Shown: in pieces, positions 1-11,856 of the stretch | Layout: the number at the start of each line of letters is the position of its first letter | Position numbering within the stretch: position 1 is the stretch's first letter | Source of the DNA: Sophora flavescens | Taxonomy: Eukaryota; Streptophyta; Magnoliopsida; Fabales; Fabaceae | Length of the DNA stretch: 64,000 nt | Direction of reading: 5' to 3' | NCBI GenBank assembly: GCA_030762895.1 | Contig: CM061063.1 | Location: 105,546,210-105,610,209, forward strand | The notes under the pieces: generated by a model | What the model saw: only the letters and a program-made list of their open reading frames with translations | Told to the model about the DNA's origin: nothing | Databases searched by the model: none | Program-made: the position numbers and the translations under genes

Positions 1-461
1 CCACTATCATTGGTTCATATAAATCCAAGTCCTAAGCAGATTCTAATCCCCTTTCGGTTGTAGCAACAATTAACAAACGAAATCACTACTACAGATATAT
101 GTTCCTATTCCCGAATTAAACAAACGGGGTTAAGCCCTCATGAACTAAACGAACATGAACGAACACACGCGAATTAAACAAACGCGATTCAATATAGGAA
201 CATAACATCACCGAAATAAATCAACACAACACTATACACTCCTGAATTAAACAAACAGAAATATATAGCATGGTATTGAAAAGAGGAAAGCAAACAAAAT
301 AGGAATTACAAAACCTCAAGTGTGATAATGGAAACCAATCACAGTAGATTACTCTAAGGAGACTAGCTCTCCATTACTAATTTCGTAGCTATCTAAACTA
401 AAAAGAAAACAAAAGATGATAAGAAGATCCAACTGTTCTGTCCTAAAACAGATTTATATAC
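1..461. other. AT-rich spacer, no gene seen
   Basis: I see no gene here. A 13-14 base word, GAATTAAACAAACG/A, recurs at about 113, 171 and 243. The stretch leads directly into the CpG-motif cluster that starts near 462, so the two may belong to one repeat, possibly a degraded LTR element, but no terminal sequences were found. Confidence 0.4.
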
Positions 462-706
462 AGCTTCTGGTTTCCGCGGACTCGCGAGGCGAACACTGTC
501 TCGCGACGCGAATCTTCTGCAACGTTTGGTCTTCTCGCGGGGCGAAGTACTGCTCGCGTGGCGAGGAATGGAAAAGCCATGGCTTCTGGTCTTCAGTCTC
601 GCGAGGCGAGTAATGGATTCGCGGGGCGAGACAGAAAGAATTGCAAATTCTGGAACAGTCACGCTTCAGGTTCGCGAGGCGAGTGCACTCTCGCGAGGCG
701 AAGAAC
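462..706. repeat. Cluster of TCGCGAGGCGA-type motifs
   Basis: About nine copies of an 11-base motif TCGCGRGGCGA, or a one-mismatch form, sit at roughly 30-base spacing in otherwise AT-rich DNA. The motif is an interrupted palindrome (TCGC, three bases, GCGA). The first copy follows GCTTCTGGTTTCC, and the same order of words occurs in both terminal regions of the MULE at 53218-57401. I infer a shared origin or a shared protein-binding array. Short open frames here result from the repeat and are not called as genes. Confidence 0.6.
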
Positions 707-715
707 TCCAGAATT

Positions 716-1738
716 ATTTTTTTTTATTACCTGAAAACAAGAATTAGCATAAGTGCTTTATTTGACTCTAAATCAACTAAATTAACCTAAAAATACTTTA
801 ACGACTCAAAATGCTGCTTAAGGACAATCAAGTCTAATTTGGGCGAAAATGATATAAAATTAGCACAAAACCCTGGTCATACTAGCCATAAAACTAGATG
901 AGCCAGCGGCTGATCATAGGTGCAGATTAAAAAACTATGCCAACTTGTTAAAAATCAGTAAAAATGCATGTAACAGAAAACACCCATATTTTCAAACATT
1001 TAAATACAAATAAATCTGTCAACTTAAAATCAATAATCACATATGGAACGACATAAAGAAAATAACTGAATTACAACAGTTACAACAATAAGAACTTCTT
1101 CGAGTATGTTCACATGCCAAGAAAACCTAATATTGAGTTGGTATAATTATTCAGTTTTGGGAAATTAAATCAATTTGGGGGTTTGCTGAAATGGGAATTA
1201 GCAAGGGTGAGAATCATTGACCTACTCACTGAAACATCAAGATTGTCTCGTCCACCCCAACAAATCCTAGAAAGGATGATCAAACTTTAAAAGAAATTGT
1301 TTTTCCCTGGTCCTGGTATAAGTCATCATTTAAGTTGAGGCACAATAGAGTAGATGTAACCAAAAATATATTTGACACATCAAAGTATAAAATAAAATAC
1401 CACCACAAACATTGGTTTCTAACGGTAGTTTCATAAATATAAAACCATTCTACACAAGCCTACATACTACAAGGGTGTAAAAGCAAAGTGCTCATAAAAC
1501 AAGCAACCTATAAATCTAATATAAAAGAGAGGCAGGAAAACATGAAACAAAATCATTTATATAATTCTTTACCTAAAGAACAAAGCCCTGACATTACTTT
1601 TTGCATTTTATGATATCAACTCCGGTCAATGAAGAGTTCTACAGAAAATACTCCACTCTCCAACTTACTCCCTCATCAAAAATATCTCGCTCATCAAATA
1701 TATCTAAAACTGGTTTCGCTTCAAACTTTAGTGACTTC
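716..1738. other. AT-rich spacer, nothing recognised
   Basis: No reading frame, RNA gene or terminal repeat can be supported. The stretch ends at the 5' edge of the solo LTR, where ACTTC at 1734-1738 forms one half of its probable target duplication. Confidence 0.4.
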
Positions 1739-4700
1739 TGTAATGCCCCGATTTCTGTCTTTCTATAACAGTAAATACATGTATATATGTGTTTGTTTTT
1801 TATAAAACCCAGAGAATGATTTTGGATAAACTAAAATCATTGTCTTGCTCTATCTTACCATAGAGAGTCACGGTTAAATTTTCGGTTAAAAATTCAGACG
1901 AAAACCGGTCTGTATTTTCACTAACAGTAAAAGTTTACTGAGCATAAAACCTAATATTGACCCGTGAATGAAATGATTAGTGTTTTTGTATTGTTTCCAA
2001 TGATCTTGGTCATTTTTGAAAATTTACGTTCGAAAATAAAATAAAATATTTTATTCGGGCGAAATCGTTGAAAACTACGATCGCAAACCTCAATCGGGTA
2101 AGCAACGAAGCAGGATAGGGAGCTGAGATGACCAATGTGACATGTTGGAAAAGGGAGTGACATGTGATGTGAATCAAATGTCACATCAAAAAGCAACCAT
2201 CATTACAACTTTTTGGATATATCATACTTTAATCCAAAAATCCCTTTTCTCTCATTTTTTCCAACCAAACACTTCCCTAACTAAAACTTGCTCTCCAAGC
2301 TCACTCTTCCTCCCCCCTACACAACACTCATTTTCTTTCATTTTCACACTTTACACTCACTTAAGCACACATTCATACTTCAAGCTCCATAGTTCTACTT
2401 CTTCAAGTGTTCATCTCCATCATTTTCTTCAAGTTTCAAGGGTAATGCTCTATACTCTTACTCATCTTAGTCTTCTTCTTCAATTATTTTGAGAGTTATG
2501 CCATATTCACTCATTTTGATTCTTAGATCTAGAAACTTCAAAAATCTCTAGAAATTAGTAGAAAAATCCATTTGAGTTGAAACCAATTTCTATGAACTCA
2601 CAATGATCTCTATATTGTTTATCTAAGAGCTTGCATCAAACAAAAATTTTCTCCCCTGTTTTCCTTGCAAGGTCGAATCTATGTGTTTGTGGAGCAAGGA
2701 AGTTTTGTTTCAACTTTTGTTAAATGATCATTGATTTAAGCTCTTCAATACCTTTTGTTGTCAAATCTAAAAGCTTGAGAAGTTTGAAAATCTCTAGCCT
2801 ATTTTTATGTGTCTTGGTCAAAACCCTAAGCTTGTGGCTTAGATGAGTTTTTATTCAATCTTTGTTAAATGATCATTGGTTATGAATCTCTAATACTTAA
2901 GGATCATTAATCCACGAGTTAGTGAAAGTGTATATCTCAAACCCTATTTTGTCATCATGGCCGAATCTATGCCTAGGGGAGATTAGATGTTTTTGGTTGT
3001 TTTTAACTTGTGTAATGTGTTGGAATCTTTAGACTTCCGTCGCGAAGCAAGTCGAGGAAGATCGTAACACTTAACAAAGAACGAAAGACCTTGTTTGCTT
3101 TGGAATCAGGTAAGGGGAGCTTACCTGAGGGATTTTTCCCGATAGCTATATGCTATTATTTGTGGTCTCCTAAGTTGTTTTAAATTTTGTTGTGATTTCC
3201 TGAGTTTATCTGATGTGGTTAAAATTGTCTGTTTTACATATCTGAGCTTGATGATTTATTTTTAGAAATGTGTTATAGCTTGGAAATATGGCATGAACTG
3301 TATTATTTGAAATGATGTTGATGTGAAAATTATATTGTTGTGGACTGTTGTCTGAGAAGCCTGCCATTCGTCAGTGCTCAATCAATTATTGAGATAAAAG
3401 CCTTATGAGGAATTTTGACAATGATAATATTTAGTTGATGATTTCTTTTGATAAAAGAGAAAGTGATGGATAGTTACAAGGTTGAAATCGTAAAAAGATT
3501 TCAATATGTTATCTTTTTCAAAATGTAGATGAAAAATTATTTTAAGAAATTTATGAGTCAATTTCTTTTGATGAAAGAAGAAAAATAAGAATGGAATTGA
3601 GAAAAAAAAAATACATTTTAATACGTTATCATTTTCAAAGATGAGGTGAAAATCATTTTAAGAACTAAGCGTTGAAATATTTTAAAGTTAGAAGGAAAAA
3701 CATTTAACTTATAAGTTTCTTTTTCATATAAACAGAAACGATTTCGAAAGGTGATTATAAAGTAGAATTCATGAGAAAAATGATTTAAAAATATGTTCGG
3801 GTTAGCAATGATTTAAAAAAGGGGGGGTTTACGAAGTTAGGATGTTGTTTCGAAAAAGGGAAGAATTTCAAAAGAAGGTGGGTTTAAGGAAAAAGTGGAT
3901 TTATCTATAACTTAGCATTTCTAAATGAATTTCAATGAAAAGGATTTCTGGAAAAATTTACTTTCGAAAATATTTCGGCAAGCTTGGATAAGTTGCTGAA
4001 GTTTCATTTTGTATTTGTGTTTCACTGAACGAAAAAGAATAAATACGTTGGAAAGTGAATCTAGTATACGAGACGTCGAAATACTAGTGTTCTGTAATTT
4101 ACACGTAGATCTTTGATTCGTGTCATGTTGTGGACTGTGTGTCCTATTCACGTTGTTGTGGACTGTGTGTTCTATTCACGTTGTTGTGGATTGTGTGTCC
4201 TAATTACGTTATTGTGGACTGTGTATCCTAATCAAGTTGTGATAAAAGTAATTAAAGGCGAATGATGTTTTCTATGACCACAAGCTCAAACTGGTGCATC
4301 GGTTTAGGGCGTTGTAATTAAGCACTCGGACTTCGTGTCCCGTGTTGATGTTGAAGAATTTTAAAGTTAAAGATTTTTTGAATAGTCGTTAGCCTTTGAG
4401 CTTTGATAAGGAAAGAATGTACACACAGATAAACATTCAGAATAAAATGATTTTTACATGCATTTGTTTGGCAGACGTGCCATGTTACCAGTGAGAAATC
4501 ATTGAGTCATGTGTTGGCCAATGAATTTTGGGGAAATGCGCACATGAACTATGATAACCATTGGCTGCTGAGTGATCTACCAATGAGTTATAAAGGTGTT
4601 GGGCATTGGATTCTTTTCGTTGACAATGACCCATATAAAAAGCTTGATCAGCTTAAACAAAAAATGAAGTTGATATCTCATGAGATTAAGTTAGAGCCTC

Positions 4701-5335
4701 AATATTGAAGTGTCATGCATTCTTTTAAAATGACGATGACTGTTCCGGTATGAAACCCATTGATATAATACTTGTTTACTTCTGAGAATTTTATGATATA
4801 TGACTTTATATGTCTATATGATGTTTTGTGTATCATACATGTGGTTATCGTGTTTAAATCTATATATTGGTGTCTCTCCCTTACAAATGTACTCTAGTAC
4901 AGATGGTGCAGAGGAGTTTTTCCTAAGTCACTCTGAGACTTAGATCTAGATATTTGAAGAAGCTTTTGATCGTGGGATGACCACAGGGGTCTTTCCAATG
5001 AATGTCTTTTAGAGCGACCAGCTTAGGAGTCTTTGTTGGGTTGTATATTTGAAAAGGGCAGTAAATGTGGTGTTATATATTAGTCTTTGGTTTAATTTTC
5101 TCTTTTTGAAAATTGAAACTTTTTGCGAGAAGTTTTATGTCATGGCGACTTTGTTATGAATGTGATTTTACTGTTTAGATGTATGTATCTTGGTTTTTTC
5201 AAGGTTATCCGCGGAATAAAATTTTTATACCCATTTTTCTGACTTAAAAGAAAACAACTTTCCGAAAACAACCAGCAAATTACTTTTTAATTTATTTTCG
5301 CATGTGTTTACAAAGTAATGTCCAGGGGTGTTACA
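1739..5335 (+). mobile_element. Solo LTR of a Tekay-like Ty3/gypsy element
   Basis: The 3597-bp sequence begins TGTAATGCCCCG and ends GGGGTGTTACA, the same ends as the LTRs of the full element at 14271-27426, and it is similar to them over much of its length. The flanks ACTTC (1734-1738) and GCTTC (5336-5340) match at four of five bases, as expected for a 5-bp target duplication with one later change. There is no internal region, so it most likely arose by recombination between two LTRs. A leader exon-like block (about 3033-3109) followed by a consensus splice donor is conserved. Its last ~480 bases differ from the other copies and lack the acidic ORF found there. The segment at 4502-4708 reads open but aligns to broken sequence in the other LTRs, so it is not called a gene. 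Confidence 0.85.
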
Positions 5336-5705
5336 GCTTCAATTTGACAAAGCAAGGAGGTTGAGTGTCGATGGAATCTAGAAATAAAAAACCCTACGGA
5401 AAGAGCATCAATAAACAAGCATCAAAAGACACATATTTTAATGAAAAATCCGAATGGCAAGATTGAGTATAGGCAAAAAATCCTTACAAAAGAATGTAAC
5501 ATCTATACTAATAGATAATGGGAGATTTGAAGTTTTGGTGTCCTACTTTTAATATTACTAATTTTCCCCTAAAACCTTTGTTGATATTGTTTTTACAATG
5601 CCAAAATTGACCCTAGCAGATAACAAGAAGAAGAAAAAAACCGACTAAAATTGTTTTACATAAATTTTAAATTTTGAAATTGGCATAACTGCTCCTTTTT
5701 TCCAA

Positions 5706-6092
5706 TTAAGCACTCGGTAACCCTCCTCTTCCACCATCTCCTCCAACGTTTTTCCAATTATGCGAATGAACGTTAAACCGGAAGACGGTGGCACAGAGGA
5801 GACTTGGAAGGGCACAGAAGCCGGAAGACGATGGCTCAGAGGGAGGCGAGGTGGCTATACGGTGGCGTTTTATTGGAGATGTGAAGCGTCCTCGGTCACG
5901 TCTGGTGTACGATGGAAGGGTGATGCCTGGGCATGCGTCTGGACGATGGAGAATGATCAAAGCGGAGAGCGGCAAAAGGGAGGCGACGGTGGGAGGGTTT
6001 GTTGTGGATCTGTTTGGTTGGCAGTGCGCGGTGGCAAACGGAGTAGCTGAAGGCCAGCGGTGACTAGGTTTGCTTTTAAGGTTCATACTCAC
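5706..6092. other. GC-rich block with unconvincing open frames
   Basis: This island is clearly richer in G and C than its surroundings and is open on both strands, including 128 codons on the - strand. None of the translations resembles a family I know. It lies inside the candidate Helitron upstream of the RCC1 exon and might be captured 5' UTR or exon sequence. I do not call a gene. Confidence 0.3.
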
Positions 6093-6688
6093 TCACTCAA
6101 TTTATCTTTTCTTCCCCCCATTTTCTGAATGGCACAAATTTCTCCAATTTCCCCCCAAGAATCAAACGTCACGGTGGCAAAGATGGATGAATAGGTTAAC
6201 ATTTCAAGCGGATAGATTGATTTAGTTTGACTTTGATTTTCTTCCGTTTCTGGTTAGGAACCAAAGCAGTGGAATGGAAGAATTTGTTGATTGTGAATTA
6301 AATTTCTTCTACTCATCATGGAGGACTCCTGACAACGAAACAAAGCGCACTGCCTTGGTTAGCGTTTGAGGATCCCAAAGGTAGTTTCACTTTCTCAATT
6401 TTTTGTTCACTTTGATCTTACACTTCAATCAAATTCTGGGTTTCTCTCTATATCATTCTTTCGCCGTATTCCCCAAATCTTAGTACCATTTTGGGGTATG
6501 AAACAATCTCACAGTTTCCCCAAATCTTAATACCATTTTAATTCTTTAATCAAATGCTAAGTTTTGTGTTGGTCTTACTCATTTTCAATTTAAAGGTTAA
6601 TTTTTTATTGCCAACTTTAGTGTTTTTTTTTCTATCATTAATTCTTGAAGTGCTAAATTTCGTTAACAATAACTTGAGTTGAAGATGC

Positions 6689-6801
6689 AAGATTGTCATG
6701 GCTGGAGCAGGGAGGAACCATACAATGGTTGTTATAGAGGATGGAAATTACATAGTCTTTGGATGGAACAATCATGGACAGCTTGGTTCAGGTTCTGTGT
6801 T
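6689..6801 (+). pseudogene. RCC1-repeat protein, single exon fragment
   Basis: One open stretch translates to a typical RCC1 (beta-propeller) blade: it contains MAGAGRNHTMVV, then VFGWNNHGQLGSGSV. The glycine-rich HGQLG pattern and the GRNHT start are hallmarks of the repeat. RCC1-family proteins use seven such blades as a scaffold or exchange factor; only one is present here. The frame closes at TAA shortly after (6812-6814), and no neighbouring exons in a matching phase were found. The fragment lies within the candidate Helitron, so capture and decay is the simplest reading. A remnant of a once-resident gene is the alternative. Confidence 0.6.
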
Positions 6802-7027
6802 AATTTTAATTTAAATATTTTCTGACACCAATTTTAATTTAAAGATGGGTAAGTGGTTGTTTTAGTTGGTTTTTTTTTTCCATGCATCCTTTGTGCTGAT
6901 AATTTTATTATAGGACATGCATTGGAAACTTCTCTGGTTTCCGCATCAGGGAAAATGATGTTGTTCTTAGAATTTTGAGTTTCTCTTTGCATAAATGTTT
7001 GAATATTTACTTTTCTGTTATATCATA

Positions 7028-7960
7028 GTGGCAAAGGATGCATTGCCTGTATAAACTTACAAAGGACCTTTAGCTATGCTTTAGATGTTTCATTTTTTCG
7101 ATTCTTGAATTCATGATTCAATTTTATAATTGATATTTTTATTTTTTTTTATTTTCGTTTCCTTTGTGTCTGTGTCTCCTCTTTTCTCTTCTCTCTGCTT
7201 TTGGATTCTTATGGAATAAAAGTCCTCGCGGTTTTTGCCAATGACTCAAAACTTTGTCTAAACAAATAATATACGTCACATTTTTCAAACAATAAAATAA
7301 TTAAATAAAATAAACAAATATTAATTGCACTACTACTTGCAGTTATCAAAGCAGAGCAAAATATCTTTTCCTTTTTCAGTTTTTCAAGGCAAATGGTGAA
7401 AATTCTTTTTTTGACCCACCTCTCTTGACGCCACCCGATTCTAATTTTCGAGCCTAGACTCTAGATGATTATGATTTCAGCATAGAGGTCATTTTGTCGA
7501 CAAGTATAATTCATAAAAGTCATGGACCCTGTAGCATGGAATGTCGACAAGTTATTAAAATTGTTTTATTTTGTGTACAATACATTTATTGAAAGAATAT
7601 GCTGAATGCATTTGGAAAATTTAGTGAAGTTTGGAGCCTGAGCTTGCCGAAAATGGTTGTAATGTTATGAAGAAGATATGATTCTTGAGTTTAATGTATT
7701 TGTGAGGTTAATTAACAATTAGAATTTGCTTTGGTATAGGCTTATATACTGGAACAAAGGTAACATTGCGAATGGCCTTTGGTATAGGCTTAACATTTGG
7801 AATTGTTTTTGTATAGGCTTATACAATGAAATAGGGTTAGGCTTAAAAATAGGAATTGACATTATCAAGCAGTTTCATCCGGTTTTTCTTTTACTTTCTG
7901 AAGCATGTGGAAAAGACTTCTTTATAACTACCACTTATAGAATATGCTCTGTGTAATTGA
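7028..7960. repeat. Copy 1 of a dispersed duplication (partner 9752-10705)
   Basis: The start (GGATGCATTGCCTGTATAAA) and the end (GGTTAGGCTTAAAAATAGGA and its continuation to about 7955) recur in the same order at 9752-9800 and 10544-10705. The middle parts differ by substitutions and indels. No coding function was recognised. Confidence 0.65.
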
Positions 7961-8626
7961 TGCCACTTCATTCGAGTTACAGATTTTTTTCCCCTTTTGT
8001 GTGATCCTTTCAATTTTGGTACTCTATTACAATATTTTTACTTGATTCAGGATAAAATTTATGCTATACAGAAGCAAAGATAGACAATTTTCATTTATTT
8101 TTGTGGTGTAATTGGTGTGTATTTTGTTTTTTGTTTCTATTAGCCTTAGAACTCTATTGGTATATGGATTTTTACATGCATGTTTGATTGATGTTATATC
8201 TTGGTATGGCATGAATGTGAATTTCAAGTGTCTCATGGTTCTAGAGACCTAAGCTCTGTTAGATTTTGTTTGCATGCTTAATAATAAGTTTTAAGTTGAT
8301 GGAAATGATGGTTTGGTCACTTGAACCAAATTTGAAGCATGCATGTCACTCAAAAGTGTTGAAACATGACGCCTTTGGTGTTTTCTGTTTGATGATGCCT
8401 TTGGTGTTTTTTGTTTGATGATGCCTTTGCACATATTAAGAAATCAAAAGTAGAAATGTTGTATTGTAAGTTGTGTATTCAATTCCTTTAAAGTTTAAAA
8501 GCTACTATTTTAAATATAACATTTCTATTTTCTAAATTCTTACCATGTGCAAGGTTGCACAGGTAAGAAAAACCCAAATGATAAATATATAACATGCGGA
8601 CGAACATGCACAATATGTAAATGAAA

Positions 8627-9125
8627 TCTATACTATCTATAAGGAGGATAGTTAAATTTTGGTTTCAACATTTCAAAATACCAATACTACCCCTACACTA
8701 TAAAACTGATAAAATTGATTTCCAAATTTTAAAGATAAAAAAAAATTGTAGCACTTATTTTAAATTTTTAAAAAGAAAACTGCATGTGGTGTAAGATGTT
8801 AACTCTACGTCATTAGAACGGTTGAAAAGTGGTATGTGGCGTAAAGCCATCAAAACTGCGTGTGGCGTAAAACTGCATCACTTATTCTTTTATTTTCACG
8901 TATTTTTCAAGGATTCATTTTGAGCACTAATAATCTCTATTGTTAGTTTATACGGGTAAAATTCTTTTACTTATCAAGCCTTTTTTTTTATCAGATACTT
9001 ATCAAGCCATATTCTAAAGAATAAGTGTATACAACTACACAATTTTTTATTTTTAAAAATTTAAAATTTAAAATTCAAAATAAATTAAGGAATCAATCCA
9101 TACTGAATCTCCTTATAAATCTAAA
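8627..9125. mobile_element. Candidate foldback/MITE or second Helitron end
   Basis: It begins TCTATACTATC, similar to the Helitron-like word at 5502. An inverted repeat is also visible: TATAAGGAG near 8637 matches CTCCTTATA near 9110, and an inner arm near 8710-8750 pairs loosely with 9040-9095. The A/T-rich arms make the pairing weak evidence, and no target duplication was found. Confidence 0.3.
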
Positions 9126-9751
9126 TGCTGATATGTCGAGCTCAAATAATAGTTGTAACTAAATTATATTTGGTACATTGGATTTGTTTTTTATTAAAAT
9201 ATGTATCTTATTTATTTTTACATTTATTTGTAACATGATATTATTAACGCAGTGATGTATATAATGTGTGTTTAGATTATTACGTCACATTGTAAAATTG
9301 GATAAATTTATACAATAAATACGAATAAAAGTATTAGAAATGCAGCGAGACAGGCACGTGAGCGTGGATAATATGACAAATATAGAATAGAATATTAAAG
9401 TAACTTACATGTAGTATTGCAGGGTTATGGGCCGAACTTACATGTAGTATTGCAAGGGTTATGCAGAACGCAAAGAAAAGATGGAGACCGGAGAGGAAGT
9501 TACGAACCCTTATAATGATAATGAAGAAGTGGGCCAAACTTTGAAAATATAGCTTATGGGCCAAAAGAGGAGATAATGGGTTCAGGAAATGGAGCCCTAA
9601 AATTTTAACTGCAGAACATGAAACAAAGGTGAAGAAAGCGGAGATAAAGTGAGACGTCAGAGGAGTAGACAAAGAGGAAGTTAAGGGTATGGGACCGTGG
9701 CAGAAAGGTTCCATCGTTTGCGATACTTGCTTCTCTGTTACTCCATATAAC
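9126..9751. other. Spacer with a short tandem duplication
   Basis: CTTACATGTAGTATTGCA occurs twice, near 9405 and 9440. A 144-codon open frame on the - strand (9334-9768) has low-complexity hydrophobic content and no recognisable family, so it is not called. Confidence 0.35.
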
Positions 9752-10705
9752 AGTGGCAGAGGATGCATTGCCTGTATAAACTTACAAAGGACCTTTAAAT
9801 ATATTTTAGATGTTGCATTTGATTCATGAATTCATGATGCAATTTTATAATTGATGCTTTTTATTTTATTTTGTATGATCATATATATTTCTGAATTTAT
9901 TATTAATTTTAATAAAATTATGGGTTGAAATGCAGAAGGTTAAATGCAGTTTTATACATGTTATTAGGAAATGAAAATTCACCTAACCCAACGCCTCCCT
10001 TTAAATATTGCTCCCTGTTGGTTTTCAGGTTAGTTCCTTGATCTTTTTCTTCTTACTTTGGTTTTTTTAGTTACTGATTAGCGTGAAACAAAGCATAAAG
10101 ATATAAAAATTAATATGGAAAAAAAAACTAAGCATTACTACTGCAGAATTGTTTTTTTTTTAATATATATTTTCTTTATGATTTCTTCATAATTCATCTC
10201 AAATGGTTTACGTTTTGTAACATAAATATATTTTGGCTATTTTTCACATATTTCTTCCATATTATTTATTGAAAAGTAGGAAAAAAGTGTTTTTTTTATA
10301 TCATTTATTATATGGAGCGAGATTGTATGGATACTTTTGGAATATATGTTAGATATACTTTAGCATTAACTTAAAGAGGACCTTTAGATTGTATAAACTT
10401 CCACTTTTTTTTGATTGTGTAGACTCTACATTTTCACATCTCTGCCTGTTTAGACCTTGACTTGGTATGCCTGTTTTAAGGTAATTTGTGTGAACTGTAG
10501 TCTGTAGTGCACATGGCTAAACGGGAATTGAATTGACTTTGGTATGGTTTTGGTACAGGCTAATACAATGAAATAGGGTTAGGCTTAAAAATAGGAATTG
10601 ACATTGTCAAACAGGTTCATCTGGTTTTTCTTTTACTCTCTGTAGCAGATGGAAAAGAATTATTTACAACTACAACTTTTAGAATATGCCCCGTGTAATT
10701 GAATA
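9752..10705. repeat. Copy 2 of a dispersed duplication (partner 7028-7960)
   Basis: Both ends match the first copy in the same orientation, about 2.7 kb downstream, separated by the candidate foldback element and unrelated DNA. The copies have diverged clearly, so the duplication is not recent. Confidence 0.65.
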
Positions 10706-10990
10706 TGTTCATGTTCAAGTATTTCGTTAACTTTGTAAACTTTTGATTTACACACCAACACATATAGATAGTGTCATTTTCTTTTAATGATTATTTTGTT
10801 CCATTTTTTGAAAACAATCCCCATCCATCATTGTAACGCCTCCCTCGGCACTACATGATTACAACTCATATCACGGAAAATAAAAGAAAATAATTTGCTG
10901 GTTACTTTCGAAAAATAAATTATTACTTGTTCTGGTTTGAAAAACTGGTGTAAAAAAAAACTATTGAATTATACATAACAACTTCACCTG

Positions 10991-11002
10991 CGCGCGCGCG
11001 CG

Positions 11003-11073
<71 letters not shown>
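10991..11073. repeat. Compound microsatellite (CG)n(CA)n(TA)n
   Basis: Ten CG units are followed by about twenty CA units and about ten TA units without interruption. The alternating purine-pyrimidine CG and CA parts are the classic sequence type able to adopt left-handed DNA. Confidence 0.95.
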
Positions 11074-11322
11074 CCATACATCTACACATTTCCAACATCC
11101 TTACATTATTTGTTTTCCTTTCTGCGATCATGACCCTTATGGTTACGGGTCATTGGTCAAAGTTCTAACATTAGTAAATAAAATAGATACATAGTTATAC
11201 AATACCAAAAATCAAAGGGTTAAGCAGAGAACCAAAATTACAAAAAGATGTGGTTCTCATTAGTCGGATATACAGACTATCAGAAGTTAACACTACCCCT
11301 AAAGACTAACAACGTAGGCTGG

Positions 11323-11856
11323 TCATCTAATGAAACCCATTAGGGAGACCTCCATGACCATCCCTGTATGGAGAAGGAACGGGTGAAATTCCTCCTGCAT
11401 CCACATCAGTTGCGAAATCAACAACCTCCTCATCCAGAGGGTGCTACTATACCAAACTACCACCTCCTCATCATCCTCAATAGAATCCTCCTTAATCAGA
11501 TCTTCTTCTTGAGGGTCTTCCGCAACCATAACATCATCATCATCCCCTCCAACAAGGATGATGGGAACATGTAGCTCTGGCACTAGAGATGCATGTGCTG
11601 ATCCAGGTACAAACTGTAGTGGTTGAGGCTGATGGTAAGTATTTCCTGTCTCCACTAAGGTCCTCAAAAGAAGCCATATAGGTGGCAGTGGAACTTCAAC
11701 TGTCTTCAAACTGTGCGTATAGGATGACGCTCCTGCTTCATTCCCTTTAGTAGTAAGCAAAGGCCCGGTATATGTAGTGCTTCGGGCTCCATCGTCTCGG
11801 TGTTCAAACGTTAGGCCCATGAACCTCGAGTAGGTCAAATGATTCATCGGGTCCAT
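11323..11856 (-). CDS. LTR-internal acidic ORF, 177 aa, unknown function
   Basis: An uninterrupted 178-codon frame begins MDPMNHLTYSRF near the 3' part of a truncated LTR. It aligns with broken frames at the same place in both LTRs of the element at 14271-27426: MDP at the start, TYTGP about 30 residues in, then T.. LPP, L.E.G, a hydrophobic/proline stretch and finally runs of Asp and Glu (GGDDDD, EDPQEED, EDDEE). Nucleotide identity is modest between copies while the peptide pattern persists, which hints at past protein-level constraint. No known domain, signal peptide or membrane segment was recognised. It could still be a chance frame kept open by an acidic repeat. Confidence 0.4.
   Translation of the reverse strand: MDPMNHLTYSRFMGLTFEHRDDGARSTTYTGPLLTTKGNEAGASSYTHSLKTVEVPLPPIWLLLRTLVETGNTYHQPQPLQFVPGSAHASLVPELHVPIILVGGDDDDVMVAEDPQEEDLIKEDSIEDDEEVVVWYSSTLWMRRLLISQLMWMQEEFHPFLLHTGMVMEVSLMGFIR

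Larger units (their letters stand above)
5502..8626 (+). mobile_element. Candidate Helitron carrying a gene fragment
   Basis: The left end reads A|TCTATACTAATAG, matching the common plant Helitron 5' terminus and its insertion between A and T. The interior holds intron-like DNA and one RCC1-type exon (6689-6801), as expected for an element that captures gene pieces. A perfect 7-bp hairpin with a GG loop at 8546-8561 (TGTGCAA/TTGCACA) resembles a 3' subterminal hairpin, but I found no CTRR terminus after it. The 3' boundary is therefore a guess, set where a second Helitron-like 5' word begins at 8627. It may instead be a degraded host gene region. Confidence 0.4.

Noticed and set aside
4502..4708. 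68-codon frame in the solo LTR
   Set aside because: The matching segments in the other LTRs are interrupted and carry a 90-bp duplication, so the frame is not conserved.
5706..6092. 128-codon frame on the - strand
   Set aside because: The block is open on both strands and is GC-rich; no family match and no splice context supports it.
9334..9768. 144-codon frame on the - strand
   Set aside because: Low-complexity hydrophobic content, overlap with a tandem duplication and a repeat copy, and no recognisable family.
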